This document shows, piece after piece, positions 27,101 to 41,500 of a stretch of 64,000 bases of DNA. Under the pieces are notes generated by a model. It ran no database searches, was not told the DNA's origin, and saw only the letters and a list, made by a program, of their open reading frames with translations. Every line of letters starts with the position of its first letter. Position 1 is the stretch's first letter. Made by a program: the position numbers and the translations under genes. The stretch is from Sinohyriopsis cumingii (Eukaryota > Mollusca > Bivalvia > Unionida > Unionidae), in contig CM068830.1 of the NCBI GenBank assembly GCA_028554795.2, positions 46,762,227 to 46,826,226 of the forward strand. Reading direction: 5' to 3'.

Positions 27101-30100
27101 AATAAAGTGCCAACCGTGTTTTGATAACTGACTTCCGAAGTATTTGTTGTATTGTTGCCTTGAATTAAAAGCTGGCTTCCTTTGTATTATCATGTTAATT
27201 ATGTCTTTTGAATCAAATAAAGGAGGCAGAATAAAAGAAAAGTTAAAAGGCACGCAAATCCAACAAACTTAAAATCTAGCGGCCCCGCTAGAATTTAAGG
27301 TAGTTTTTGTTACTTACACAATAACAATAAATGTTATTGTGTAAGTAACAAAAACTACCTTAAATTAACCGACTCTTTCATAACTGTGATCAAAGACAAC
27401 AAGGCAACCAAGTGAAATGAATACTTCGTAAAATAAAGTGCTTGATTTCACAGATACAGACCAGTGGGCAAGCGACTTTCAGAGAATTCTTGAACTGGCA
27501 CAAAGAGATATCCTCAAGGATGAAAAGAAATTTCATTATTACTTCCAATGAAATCACAACATCAATATTGTACTAACTGAACAATACAAAAATTTTGTTT
27601 CGACGCAGATGATTGTCTCACAAAATAAATGTCATGTGTTTTTGAAAAAAATGAATCTTGTTTGGCAGTACTGACAGTTAGTCTAGTTCCCTGCAGTGTG
27701 GACTCGCTATATGGTGAGATAATATTAAACACCACTATGGGAACCAGACTCATCAAGAAAACAAAAAGCAGTGAATGTAATATAGATTTTTTCGCGTACA
27801 TGTGAAGGTTATTGAAATCAGTTGGAACGATTTTTCACATGTTGGACAATTTGAAAATAAATCTTATTTAAACAGAATGAGACTTTATTAGAAAAAGCGT
27901 GTTATTAAAAATTCTTATCAATGTGATTGTAAAATGAGGATTCAGTCAATAAACAGCCCAGTTCCCTAATGCCACTTCCCCCACCCCCAGTTTTCTTGAC
28001 GTCAAAGCGATTTTGTCCAAGTTTTGGAGGTCCGTCAGTAATTCGCGCCTTGCTTACAGTGTGGTCTATGTTTGTGGACCCCACTGTGCGTGAGTTATCG
28101 AGGGGGAAGTGTGCATGATGAAACTGATTAGCAGTCTGGAGTTCAATAATTTAAAGTCCATGATTGTGAGATATATTAACTGCAAGGTCATTTTTTTGGT
28201 AGTGATTGAATAATTTATATTTTTTAACCATACTGTAGCACTTGCTCTGTTATTCCTATTACATGTACTGTAGTTTTGTAAGTGTACCATATTGTTTCAG
28301 TTTCACTTATTTCTTGCCTTTGCAATACATGTGCAACAGAAAAGTCTTATGCTAGTTAGACCTATCATTCACCTCAATTTCTGAATGCTGGGCCAATTTC
28401 AACGCTGAGTTGTAATATCCTGCTCTCAAGAAAAACTCCACCAGCATGCGATCAAGTCTCTTTTTTTGCCAAAGTGGACGTGCCGACTCCTGAAGATTGT
28501 CAGCCTCTTTTAGATGGTCTACACGCCTCTTGATCATCCTGGCTGCTTCAAGTTCCTCATTGATGCTCTCATCAGCCTGAAAATTAATTTAGCATCGTAG
28601 GTCTTGGTTTTGAATCTCAACTATTGTTGGTGATAAATGGGCTAAAGCTATTATTTCTCTACAACAAATATGCATATGAGCTACATTTTGACAAATAAAC
28701 ACAAACTCTCTAAATAACATTATCAATATAATCTATTCATGAATGACTGACTCAGAATAGCAAGGCATAGTAGGACAATGTTACATTTTTTTATAGTCTA
28801 TGAGAAAAACAACAATGACAGAGCATCTATGTTTGAACTTCAAGAAGTGTTCAGAAATCTATGAAAAACTTCAATCTTAATTAAGGATAAATGCTGTGCT
28901 CAGATTCAAGGTTTCTAAATTTATTTCCAAACCTGTATTATGGTTTTTGACAAAAGATGGATGAAAAAAACAGGGCCAGAATGAGCTTATCTTGCAAGTA
29001 CTACAGAGATGTGTTTCAAGAAAAAAGAAGCCACAACACAGTGCCTGATGCAGAGACAGATGATAAGACAATACTATTCACAGAGATCTTGGAAACACTT
29101 AATTATGCATATTTGGACGCCAATTTTTGATCCACCGTACGCATGTAATAGGTGTGTGGCAAAATTCAAAGACTTGCCAGTCCTGCTTCAGCCACCTGCT
29201 TTGTGGGAAAATGTGTTGATCAATTAACTGTGCTGATATTTACAATGACAGAATTCAGTGACTGAAAGACCCCTTGATGTACATACATGTTGCCATTATA
29301 ACAGCACATCAAAAAGAACATGATGCAATAGCTGGGCGGCTAGTTCAAAGGCTTTGACTGGCAACCAGGTGGGGAAATGTACTTATATTTACAGTGACTG
29401 AATTAAGAGTCAGAAAGACCCAGAGATATACACGCGGTCATTTATAATAATACATCAAATAAACAACTTCAGCTTTCATTATTGTGTTCATTTCCGAATG
29501 TATCGGAATAAGCAGTGCATATGACCTCAGAATCAAGACATGTTGAGACTTAGACAAAATGCCATTCGTAAATTTGGATAAGTATTTTGGGGTTAAACGG
29601 CAAACTTATGAAGATTCTAACGAGATTCAGAAGAGTGCTAAAGCTGCTAGAATTGATAGTTCGGATAGGACAGTAGCTAAGTGTAAGAAAGTGTGTGATG
29701 CCTAGCTTAGTGTTTGGAATAAGTCCTTACTTGGATTGACAAAATTCAGTATCACTCTTATGGATGAACAAGAGCTATTTAAGAGGTACATTGACTGACC
29801 ATACTTTTATTCTAAAATGCCCCTCGCCTTAGCCCGGTTAGTTCTAGTGTTGTAGCGAAATGTATTCATTAAGACATCAGTAGCTAGGCCTAGTTTTGAT
29901 ATCAATTACGCTGACAAACTCTTGCCCATTCACAAGCATCTGTTTTGACAGCTGATTGACCATAAACCCTTTTCCAAGTAAGGTAGCAACTATCAATTTC
30001 CTGCATGATATCCTTTGATGATAAAACATACACACATGTGTTTTAAGATTAAAATCAGTGATCTGGATATATATTAACTGCCTCTTGTACACTATTTCAT

Positions 30101-33100
30101 CATAAAATTAGTCTGAAACTGTAAGTGAACCAGTAGGCCTAACGGGAAATAATGGCAGACTTCGTGTCATGTTTACCCCGACCCAGAGTAGCCCAGTTTG
30201 AAACATGTATAATCAAGGCAATTCTGACGGGTCATTGTTTGATGTCGAACATTGCTGAAGGCTAGCACTAATCCGTTACGTAAGATTGTTGTGGCTAGAA
30301 TCGAAGGACCGGACATTGGAGTTGCACACAGCCAATTATCACCTAGGTGTCGAAATGTTTCCAAGATCAAAAGAAATTGCCTGAAGAAGTGGGAGTGTCC
30401 TAACTTCTTTCCCCTGCAAACAGACAGACAGGTTGAACTGGCCGCTAAGACGATTGGACAGGGGCACAGCGCCACCCAATCAGAATCGAGATGGGGGAGA
30501 GACCTTGATTTGGGTACAATGATATCCCTGCGTTTTCCGGCAAAAGTTAGTTCGCTGAGAGAAATTACCCAGAGAAGAGGTTAGCGTAACTCCGAATAGC
30601 CATTCGTTATTGGCGGGAAAATCTTAGAGCGGGAAGGTCTAAGTACAGAAAGCTTCAAAAGGTCAGTAGATATTTGTTCGGTCTTTGTGGAATGCGACTG
30701 CATTTTAATTGTAGGTCGTATGTATACTTTATTAGTACTAGAATCGTAGTACGAAGATTTACTTTGTTTTGTTAATATGTTTGCATATTTTGAAGGAATG
30801 AGTTGTTTGTTTTGTTAATATGTTTGCATATTTTGAAATGAGTTGATATTTGTAAAGAATTATATAGCTTGCCAGCCGTCGTAAGAGTTAATATTGTAAT
30901 TTACTATGTGGGTATTTTATAGTAGACTAACACATATGTTCATATGATTATAGATTTTGCCATTGTTGAATATTTGTAATGTACAGACATGCGTCTGATT
31001 TTGTCAGATTGTAGTACGATGAGATTAAATATATATGTGTATATACTGACGTGACGCAATGTATTGATGTCTGTATAACCATTCGCTGATACTGTGTTAT
31101 TACGCCATTGTTTACCCAGCAAGAAGTGTGTGGGAATTTCGATGTGTATGCATGCGTGGCCGAAACAGTGACAGCTGTCTGATGGTTAATTGTCGTTATA
31201 GTGTGAGGTGAGGTTCGATTAAACATTTGTTAATGCCTTGTGGTTTTTCACAGGAAGCTTTGAGGGACAGACCAGTTAAAGTTTGGTCCCGTTGTCTCGG
31301 ATAGAGAGACAGAGGAAAGGAAGGAAGGAGAAGAGGTGAAGTTGAAGTCTGGGAGCGGAATTGGAGGAGATAATAGAGAGGAAAAGGAGAAGTTGAAGTC
31401 TGGAGCGAAGCTGGAGGAGATAGTAGAGAGGAAACAGAGACAAAGAAGGAGTTAGAGGGATGGAAAGAAGGAAGAATCAGCGGGAATAGATGAGTAGATG
31501 CAAGGACAGGGTGAAAATCAAACTCACACTGTAAATCACGGGATGAATTAGGCTGTCACTTGGTCGAGGGAAAGACGAGTGATTGGAAGTTATCGTTTTT
31601 AAATTATCACATTTATTAAATTGTTATTGATTGAATTTCATCTTCGTGTTCTCTATAATTTAACCGTCGGCATTGCTGACTGGGGGCTCAGAGCTGTAAA
31701 TCTACATCATCACTAATTTAACTTTCTAACCTAACGAGCCAGGGTGGAACTTTCAATTTAATTTAATTAAATTATATTGGGAGAACCCCACCCCAATACG
31801 ACAGAACGCCACACTTCGCTAAGTCTGGGATGTACCAGTTTATTAGATATCTGTTTTCGTAAATCATAGGGCAAATATTTTCAGAAAAAATATACAAATC
31901 ACTGAAGGTAAAGTCAAGGTATTTTATTAAAGATTTAACTTTAAAATGCAAATTATGTAGGTCAGAAACATATAAACAATGCTATGTTGTGGAATTTGTG
32001 AGATGTGCTTAAAGGTCTAAGCTGTTTTCCGACTTGACACGTATTTGCGAAAATACGGGGGGAAAAACAGCAAATCAGATACTATTTAACCATTGCCTAA
32101 AATTACTGCGAGGATGTAGACAAATAAATAAACCATGAATTTGCAATCCTGTCAATGGACTGTTGTAATGAAGCTATATTATAGGGAGTGATTATATTAC
32201 GAAAAACCTCTCCATCTAAAAATAGTTGCACTCACGTTTGTGTTGATTCTGTAGGAAAGAAGGGACTGCAACTTTTGATGGTGGGACTCCCATTTTTACC
32301 AAAATGGGAGTCCTGGACTCCTTGTTTTAAAATCCTAGCAAGACCTCTGTATACATGTATGTTATATGCCCCTACCACTCCTGTGGTGGGAATATAAAAA
32401 TAAAAACCAATTTGTGGTACATGTATGTGCATTCACCAGCATATTGTCTCTAGTGTCGAACATTTAAATTACAATTTTTCACAATATGATTGATCCCTTT
32501 ACATCAAGCAATTAAAAAAACAACAAATTAATGATGAATGCTTGTGATATGCAAGAACATTTAACTTTTAAAACATTTTTTTAGTTTTTTAAACACATTT
32601 TAGGGTTGAAGTAATCCAGAGTCAGTAAACAATGTATAAAATTGTATGCACTTTCTTGGTTTTGGTTGAATATCAATCCACAAGTACATGGTCATTACAT
32701 AAAAGAGCATGGGGAAAAGTACTATGTCACTTTGATTGTCCATAAAATAATCCCTGAATGAATATTTTAAAACTGATCAAATTTGCACGACTAGAGGATC
32801 AAAAAATTCCTCTTTTCTAATACAAAAAGAAAATGGTATATTGGAAAGTAAATTTATTAAGTATGACAAAATTATTCAGATCACAGCAGTTCTCCAAAAG
32901 TCAGCACTCACTGTCAATTTACAGCAGGTCATAAACAAACAGCCAAAGCTTTCCAAAGGTCTTGGATTCTTTTCAATAATCTTATCCTTTCCTATCACAT
33001 GAAATTTACTGGAAAACTATATAAGTATTTTGTCATGGGGGGGGGGGATTTGCTGATGTTTCGTGGTTTGTGTATACACACATTTTCTTATATTTACTTC

Positions 33101-34533
33101 ATAGTGACAGCACCTGGATATGTTAATACATATCACATAAGGTTTCTACAATACACCCGATTCTGGACAGAAAAAAACTGCCTGTCTTTTGTGTAACCAT
33201 TATGAAAAGGCCTGTTTGCAGATAAATTCAAAAGGAATTCTGCGTCCGAGTCAAGACACCTTTGTTTGCTTTGAACTCAGCAATGTCACAACCAGGAATT
33301 CAGAGCAACAGGTATGACAGAAATTAACTCAGGGCAGTTTTCAATGAGACCAAACCACAGCCAATTGAAACCAAAGAGATTCAAATTCAGGGCAGAGTTT
33401 CCAGCACAATCAAGACATTAATTTGGCTACATTCATTTTGGAAAATTATTACAGATGTGAATCTCATAAGTAGTAGATTGCAATGAAGTTAAGAGCTGTT
33501 AGAAGTACTCAAAGAGTATAAGTAGTGCACTCATAAAAGAACGGGATGTTATTCTTGTGAAGTTCAAGTTTGGATTTGGAATAAAAGGTTTCTGAGGTAA
33601 GGTATTTTAACCTGAATTTGTCTCCTAGATTGTTGGATTGTGTAATGTACTATGTGCATTACAATGAACGACTGAATTTATTAGTGAAATGTGTTAGAAC
33701 TTGTACTTGCTTTGCTAGTATATAAATATATATAATACAAAGATTATGAATTATTCAAAGTCATTGTTGGATTATATGTGCACATATAATTAGGTATTTG
33801 TATATTTTGTGTCGTTTATAATTTGTAGGGTAGGAAATGCGTATGATTGTTGTTGATGATAAGAGTTTACTATACTGAGAAGTTAACAGTTAGGGATGTG
33901 TATGCATGTATCAGAAGTCGTTGATAATACTGGTATTGTTACAGCAGAACTACTGTAGAACCAAACATGTATGGAATATTTAGATGTGAGTGTGTGAGTT
34001 GACCTGATCATTTATCTGCCATTATTCTGATGAAAGGTCTGTGACTGTGGTTAATTCTCTCATATTATATGTCCCTTTTAATTCCACAGGGACCTTTCTG
34101 GATGGGAGCAAGAGGCAACACCTGAGAATCGGAGACAAGGAAGACATGTTGAGAACACGTGGAAGGTCTACTGTGACGTAAGCAGTTTGGGTGGAGGCAT
34201 TCTACTGGAAGGAAGCATGTAAGAGAGTTCCGGAAGTGCAAGGAGAGCATTGAGTCAAGGGTACAAGAAGTACCAGTGATGAGAAAAGAGAGGCAGACAG
34301 ATGAGTAACAATATTAACATCAAAGGAAAGCACTCTCTCTTAAGACTGTAATTTCATGTGAGGATAGTAACTGGCAACAAAATAGGTCATTGTTTGTATT
34401 TGTCAGAAGAATTATGGTTGAGAAACTCTTGATCAAATAGTTGAATAATTTTATATTTTATTAAATTGTTATACTTTTCACCTTGAGTTGTTTATAAACC
34501 TAGACTGTTGGCATTGCTGACCGTGGGCTCAGA

Positions 34534-34606
<73 letters not shown>

Positions 34607-35477
34607 AAGGGTTAGTAGAATATTTCTTTCAAAATTTTCAAGACTTTTCAAGGTCCCTTACAAATCCTGATATATATCCACACATACACAATTTGGTATA
34701 CTATTATATGCCTTACCCCAGTTTAAATAACATTTGTACAGAACCACTTTTAGTTTCTTTCAGTGACAACAGGGCAGATCAATTCCCATAGGTCGACATA
34801 CTGGACTATTTCTTTTTCAGGTTGGGCAAGTAAAAGTTTGTAGTCTGAGACAAATACTTCAATCATATTATCTACCTTTATCTGGTGATTGTGCCCTCTG
34901 AGCATACGGAATGCTTGATTCTGCCCCTTCCCATGCATACATTTACATCCTGTACCACACCTGGGCATTGATAAATGTTCCATTCGTGCACATTCTATTA
35001 CTGCTTGACTGCAATTTGGGCTAAGCAACCAAATTATTGACAGTCAAAATGTGCCAAACAAAACAAAATTTTCAGAAATCACTTGTCCTGGACAAGTGGG
35101 TAAAAACATGATTTCACCAACCCAGCACAGTGACACTGACCCTGACCCCACAATGAATAGGCCTTCTTCTTAACCTAAGTGTAAGACACCCACAATAATT
35201 TGCCCAAGTCTGTTATTGTGCAAAACCATTATTCCTCTTTAGCCACAATGACCCTGACCTTTTGCATTTGACCTCAAAATAGATATGCCTCTTCCTTCCC
35301 CACAGTACAAACCATGTACTGAGTGTGGTCCAAATATATGATGCAGAACTAATGATTTTGTGCAGAAACCATTTTTTTCTCCAGTCAAAGTGACCATGAC
35401 TTTTGAGTTTTGACCCCAAAATCAATCAGGTTCTTCCTTACCAAACAAGCAAGCTACCCACAAAGTTTGGTAACTGT

Positions 35478-35511
<34 letters not shown>

Positions 35512-38500
35512 GAATAATAATAATGAGGACTTTGTATAGCGCCTAATCTTTGGAAGCTCTAAGCGCTTTACAACATTAGGCAACACCTATAAGATAAAAA
35601 ACATATAATGATATGATTACAAAAACAAACACCATGAAATTAGAAAACATTAAAAAAAACATGCTGAGAATATTTGTTGTTGTTGTTGCGGGGTTTAATG
35701 CCATTTTTCAGCACACAATAGGCTATACATGGCGGCCAGTATTAATGGTGGAGGAAGAACCCGGGAAACCCCAGGAAGAACCACCGACCCACGAGAAGCT
35801 ACTGGCAAGCTTTCTCACATATCTACATTGGCTGAATCTGAGACTCGAACCCACGCAGACAGAGGTGAGATGGCAGTCATCCGTAATGGAGAGCACTTTA
35901 GACCACTTGGGGCCCCTGCTGAGAATATTAAGGTAGGAAACATTATTAGGTCTTTAAGTTTGTTCTTGCAGTCGAAATAAGTGAGTTTTGAGAGCATTCT
36001 TGAATGTGATCACTGTGTCTTTGTGTCTAAGTTCAGTGGGCAATTCATTTCACGTTGCTGGGCCCTGGTATGCAAAAGAACGCTGTCCATATGACTTTCT
36101 TTTCATAGTGGGAAAAATGAGTATACGAATGCCAGAAGAGGAGCGTAAGTATCTTGCTGGTGTGTACACATGGGTGAGGTCGGATAGGTATGTTGGACTA
36201 GAGTCCGACAGTGAAATGTAGCACAGAGAACAAATTTTGTGTTTGATTCTGGATCGAATTGATAGCCAGTGTAGGGTACAGAGCAGCGGGGAGGTGTGCT
36301 CTGATCATGGTACTCTAAGTATGATCCGAGCAGCTGTGTTTTGAACTTTTTGAAGTTTCTGGAGCAGATATTGAGATGAACCAGACAGAATTGAGTTACA
36401 ATAGTCCAGTCTTGAAAGTACTAATGAACGCACAAGTGTTTTAGTGGCATCAACTGAAAGATATTTGCAAATTGAGCTGATGCGTCTCAGCTCAAGATAT
36501 GCAGCCGTACATATGTTCATGACATGTTGGTGCAATGTGAGAGTACTGTCCAGAGTAACACCTAGGTTTCGTACTTATTCTGTGAATTTAATGTTTGTGT
36601 TGCTGATATTAATTGTTTGAGGTAAAGGATGTGAATGAGAAAGTCTTTGTGTTGTGATCAGAATGGCCTCAGTTTTATCATCATTCATCTGCAGCTTGTT
36701 ACATGTCATCCATGATTTCACATGAGAAATGCACCTCTCTACACCTTGGATGGCTAGATTTGTATATTTGGGTGTCATCAGCGTACAAATGGTGAGATAC
36801 TTGAAAGCAACTGAGTGTACAGAATGAAGACATCAGGTCCAAGAACAGACCCCTGTGGAACACCACAACATAGATCAACTGGGCTGGAGTGTATTCCATT
36901 TGCAGATGCAATTTGTGTCCTGTTGACCAAGTAGGACTTGAACCACAGTAAGGCTGTTATCATGAGACAGTGAAGTAATACATCATGGTCTATTGTGTCA
37001 AATGCTGCAGACAAATCAAGGAGGGTGAGGACTATAATCTTTCCGCTATCCAATGCAGAGAGAATGTCATTAACTACTTTTAGAAGAGTAATTTCAGTAC
37101 TGTGGCAAGGGCAATATGCAGATTGTACATCGCTAAAATGACCGTTTGAATTCAGATGAGATACAAACTGGATAGAACAACCTTTTCTAAGATTTTTTTA
37201 TATGAATGGGAGATCAGAAACTGGGCGGTAGTTCTTTAAATCGTTATGGTCTAGTGTTGGTTTCTTCAGCAGAGGCTTTACAATGGCAGTTTTGAAATAT
37301 GATGGGAATTCCCCAGATATGAGAGAGGTATTAATAACATCAGTTAGTGAAGGCAATACTGGATCTAAGCACTCAAGCAGTAGTGATGTTGGAATTGGAT
37401 CAAGTTCACATGACTCTGGTGCACTAGGATTGTACGTACAAAATCCATAGAGACAGGTTGAAATGCTGCTAATGGCTGCCACTCAAATTATGTATCCCAA
37501 CTGTATGGTGACGACGAGTCAATTGAAATTGTGGTGTCAAGCTTATCTCTAATGGTTTGTACTTTGTCATGGAAGAAATCTGCAAACATGGCAGGAAGGT
37601 TGACTGGAGAGAAGGTAGCTGGAAGTGATGTAGATTTGTTCCTTGACATTAGCTTGTTAGTAATCTCGAAGAGCTCTTTGCAGCTGGAACTTTCCATGAT
37701 CTAAGTAGTGTAGTGGGCTGATTTCACTGCATGGACTATATCTGTGACATTCTTCTTAGCGACTTCATAGATCTGCTTATGAATAGCGAGTCTGGTGGAA
37801 AGCCAAAGCCTCTCAGCTTTATGGCAGTCTCTTTTAGCAGTGCGAAGCTGGTCCCTAACACTGCTATACCATGGAGAACACTTCTGAAATGATACTCTGC
37901 ACTTGGTAGCTCGGGCATGTTTGTTAAGCAATGAATGCAGGCAGTTATTGAGTTGTTCTGCTGTAGGAGGTAAGCAAGTTGTTAGGTTTGCTTGGATGTC
38001 GTGCATTAGTTTGGTTCTATTTATATCATATGGAGGTTTCTTTTAGTAGCAAATAAAGGTGGAAGGTTAGGGACTGATACGTCAAGATGGCATATAATGC
38101 AGAGATGATCTGATGCAAGGTCATGGGATACCAGGGAGGACCGTAGAATATTATCATCAGGTCTATGAAGAATCCAGTCTAAAATGTGACCATGTTTATG
38201 AGTGGGTTGGTTAACTGACTGTTTGAGGTTGAAAACATTAATAGAATCTATGAGTTTTGATGTATTTGTGTTTCTGGGACAGTCAAAGTGAAAGTTGAAA
38301 TCTCCAAGAATAATCAGGTTGCCACCAATCGAATTTCCATAGTCCAGGAAATTTGGAAACTGCTCCAAAAAGAGAGAGTCAGCCAGCTTGTTTTTCCTAC
38401 TAGGAGGAGGGTGGTATAGGCAGAAAAAATGGACTGACCTTTGCTCCACTGTGAGTGTGTTTGGACTAGTTCAAATGATGTGTGGTCGAAATTGAATGTT

Positions 38501-41500
38501 GTGGTGTGGTTAAGACGTTTGATCATGGAGTTCTTTGTGATGACAACAATTCCACCTCCAAGAGAATTAAGGGGGAACGACTTGATGGAGTAACCAGTGG
38601 GTGTTAGATCCGCACACTTGGGATTATTGATGGAGAATCTGAGCTATTGTTTAGAATTTGTTGTTGTTGTTGTTGTAGGGTTTAACGCCATCTTTCAGCA
38701 CAAGATAGGCTATACATGGCAGGCCAGTATTAATGGTGGAGGAAGAACCCGGAAAACCCCGGAAAGAACCACCGACCCACAAGAAACTACTGGCAAGCTT
38801 TCTTACATAACCACATTAGCCAAATCCGAGACTCGAACCAACGCAGACAGAGGTGAGATGGCAGTGATCTGTAACAGTGAGCGCTTTAGACCACTCGGCC
38901 ACTCGGGGCCCCCTTGCAGAATTTGTTTCATCTTCATTCAGTCAGTGACCCTGACCTTCATAATTTTGATCCTAAAATTAATAGGATTCTTCCTTACCCA
39001 AAAGTGAATGCCATCCAGAGTTTGGTGCACAAATGGAACAGTTATCAATGCCCAGGGGTGGAAGCCAATAATGCCACCCTTCACTCAGATGACAACTCTA
39101 AGGACAAGATAGCAACACAAAAGTTTCATGAATTTCAACCTAGAGGTTTAGATGTTGTGGTTATGGATAGACAGACAGAGGGTGTCATAATCATCCAGAG
39201 ACTTTTTAAAAAAAAAAATGAATAGATAAGTTTTACAACATTCCCATCCAAATTTACATACAAATGAAATCATTTTTACCTTTCTTTTCAACATTTTTAA
39301 CTTTTCTACCATGCTGTCCAGTGCTACTGTGACTTCCCCTACAGTCACCTCTTTCTTCTGCAAGCATGCTTCAAATTCATTTCCTGCAGTCTGAACTCTG
39401 GATACCTCACGATCAATGTTCTTTTGTGCTACTCTGAATTTCTTGTTGAGAATTTCATATGGTACCTGAAATATAAACCAAATTCATACTGCTGACTTTA
39501 ATTTGCATTTCCTTTTGTTAAAACTAGACAAAAGACCCCCAATTACAGTGACCTATTCAGTTTTGCAATAATATAAATAATAGCAAAATATCTACATTGC
39601 AAATATGTGAAACAGAGACAAAACCCACTGCAAATATATCTATATAAATGACTGAATTTGTAATGCAAAATATTTTTTTACAAATTGTTTTGGCAGCAGC
39701 CAATAAACTTGCAAGGCAGCCTGCCAAAACTAAAAATATTCTCTCACCCAAGAGTATCACCACAGAAAGACATACAAAACAAAGACACAAAACAGGTAAA
39801 TTCCTTAAAATACTATGAATTTTTTATATAAACAGGAATCTTTTAAAAGATCTACAACCTTCATCATCACAGGAGGGGCCCCGAGTGGCCAAGTGGTCTA
39901 AAGCGCTTACCGTTACAGATCACTGCCATCTCACCTCTGTCTGCGTGGGTTCGAGTTGCGGGTTCGGCCTATGTTGGCATGTGAGAAAGCTCGCCAGTAG
40001 CTTCTCGTGGGTCGGTGGTTCTTTCCGGGGTTTTCCCGGGTTCTTCCTCCACCATTAATACTGGCCGCCATGTATAGCCTATCTTGTGCTGAAAATTGGC
40101 GTTAAACCCTACTACAACAACTACAACAACAACATCATCACAGGATGTTGTCAATTAGTTGTTCTTAAACCAAGCAAGCGGGTGCATCAGGTCTATTCTA
40201 AATATCCTGAGCCTCCAAAATGTACACACCATTCTACCAAAACAACATCAACACTAACCTATGTAATCATCTGTCTTACCAGGTGAAATTTGTTACAGAT
40301 GATGCATGATCGGTGAAATTTATCATTTCTTTCTAATATGAAAAGTTTGTTTCATTAGGTTGTATATTAACTCATAGGTTTATATTGTACCATAAATCAA
40401 AAGAGACAACGACAAGTTTATTTGATTCAAATCAGATGATTTGAAACATTCTAAAAAATGTCATCCAAATTTTTACATCTGCTAATAAACTACACAGATT
40501 TTGTGATCTAAATCACTTGTAAAGAGCATCAGATTGTTGTACATTAGAAATGTGAGTCTAAATAAAGACATGTTGGATCTTCTCAACTATAATTGTGTTT
40601 GAACATTAAATTATCAAAATAATTCGAAATGCAGGTCTAATTTCTTAATAAACACATAAAGGATTACAGGATCAGCTCAACTAACTGTAATTGTCAAAAG
40701 TGTTATTTAAGTTTGAACATTTATTAGTGGCTTGTACTTGCACAAGATGTCTACAGGAATTCTGTTGCAGACTGCCTCCAATCCATCCAGGAGAACTGTT
40801 CAATTCTTCATAATGTGTGTGAGGAGAATAGGGGCTATATTAATATTGGAATTGCTTACAATGTGGGGAACTTTAGTATGAACATGATGCTGAAGAGTAT
40901 CTTGAATGAAACAAGCCAAATGCACTGGCTTTTGATATGGTGCAGAGTAATGAGGCTGTTGACAACCTTGCTCATGTTCACAGCCTTGCCAATATTCTTG
41001 ATCCAAGGTACTTGGGTAGGTACCTCACCAGTCAGCAAATAAACTCTACTAAGGAATACTGCAGTCAGCATCTTGCAACCAGTTTGTCGACAGTGACAGA
41101 CCTGATAACCCAAGCCAAACTGTTCAAGCCTTACATGTTCTGGCCAGCAATTTCAAAGGATGTGTCTTCCACTATCTGGTGGAAATCTCAATCAAAAGAC
41201 TTTGACAATAATACCATGGAACTTAGCAACTAAATGTGGGCAGTTGCCTTAAGTGCTGCAAATGAATGCACATTTTCTATATATGAATTTATCCATTCCA
41301 AGGTCAGGAAAAGACATGGCACTGTGAAGTCTGGAAAACTTGTACTTGTTTACAAACTGTTAAACACATGGTACCTAGCCTAAATCCGAAAAATACCAGT
41401 GAAATGCAGTAATTAGACGTAGTGAACGAAAATAAGTTGTAACTTAATTGTCATAATTGTCTCAATCTTGCTTTTTAATTACTTTAAAATATAACATCAT

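Noticed and set aside
30173..30584. 100-codon minus ORF and 110-codon plus ORF, and the matching ORF at 59102
   Set aside because: They overlap on opposite strands within the LTR, have no domain, and the second copy breaks the frame.
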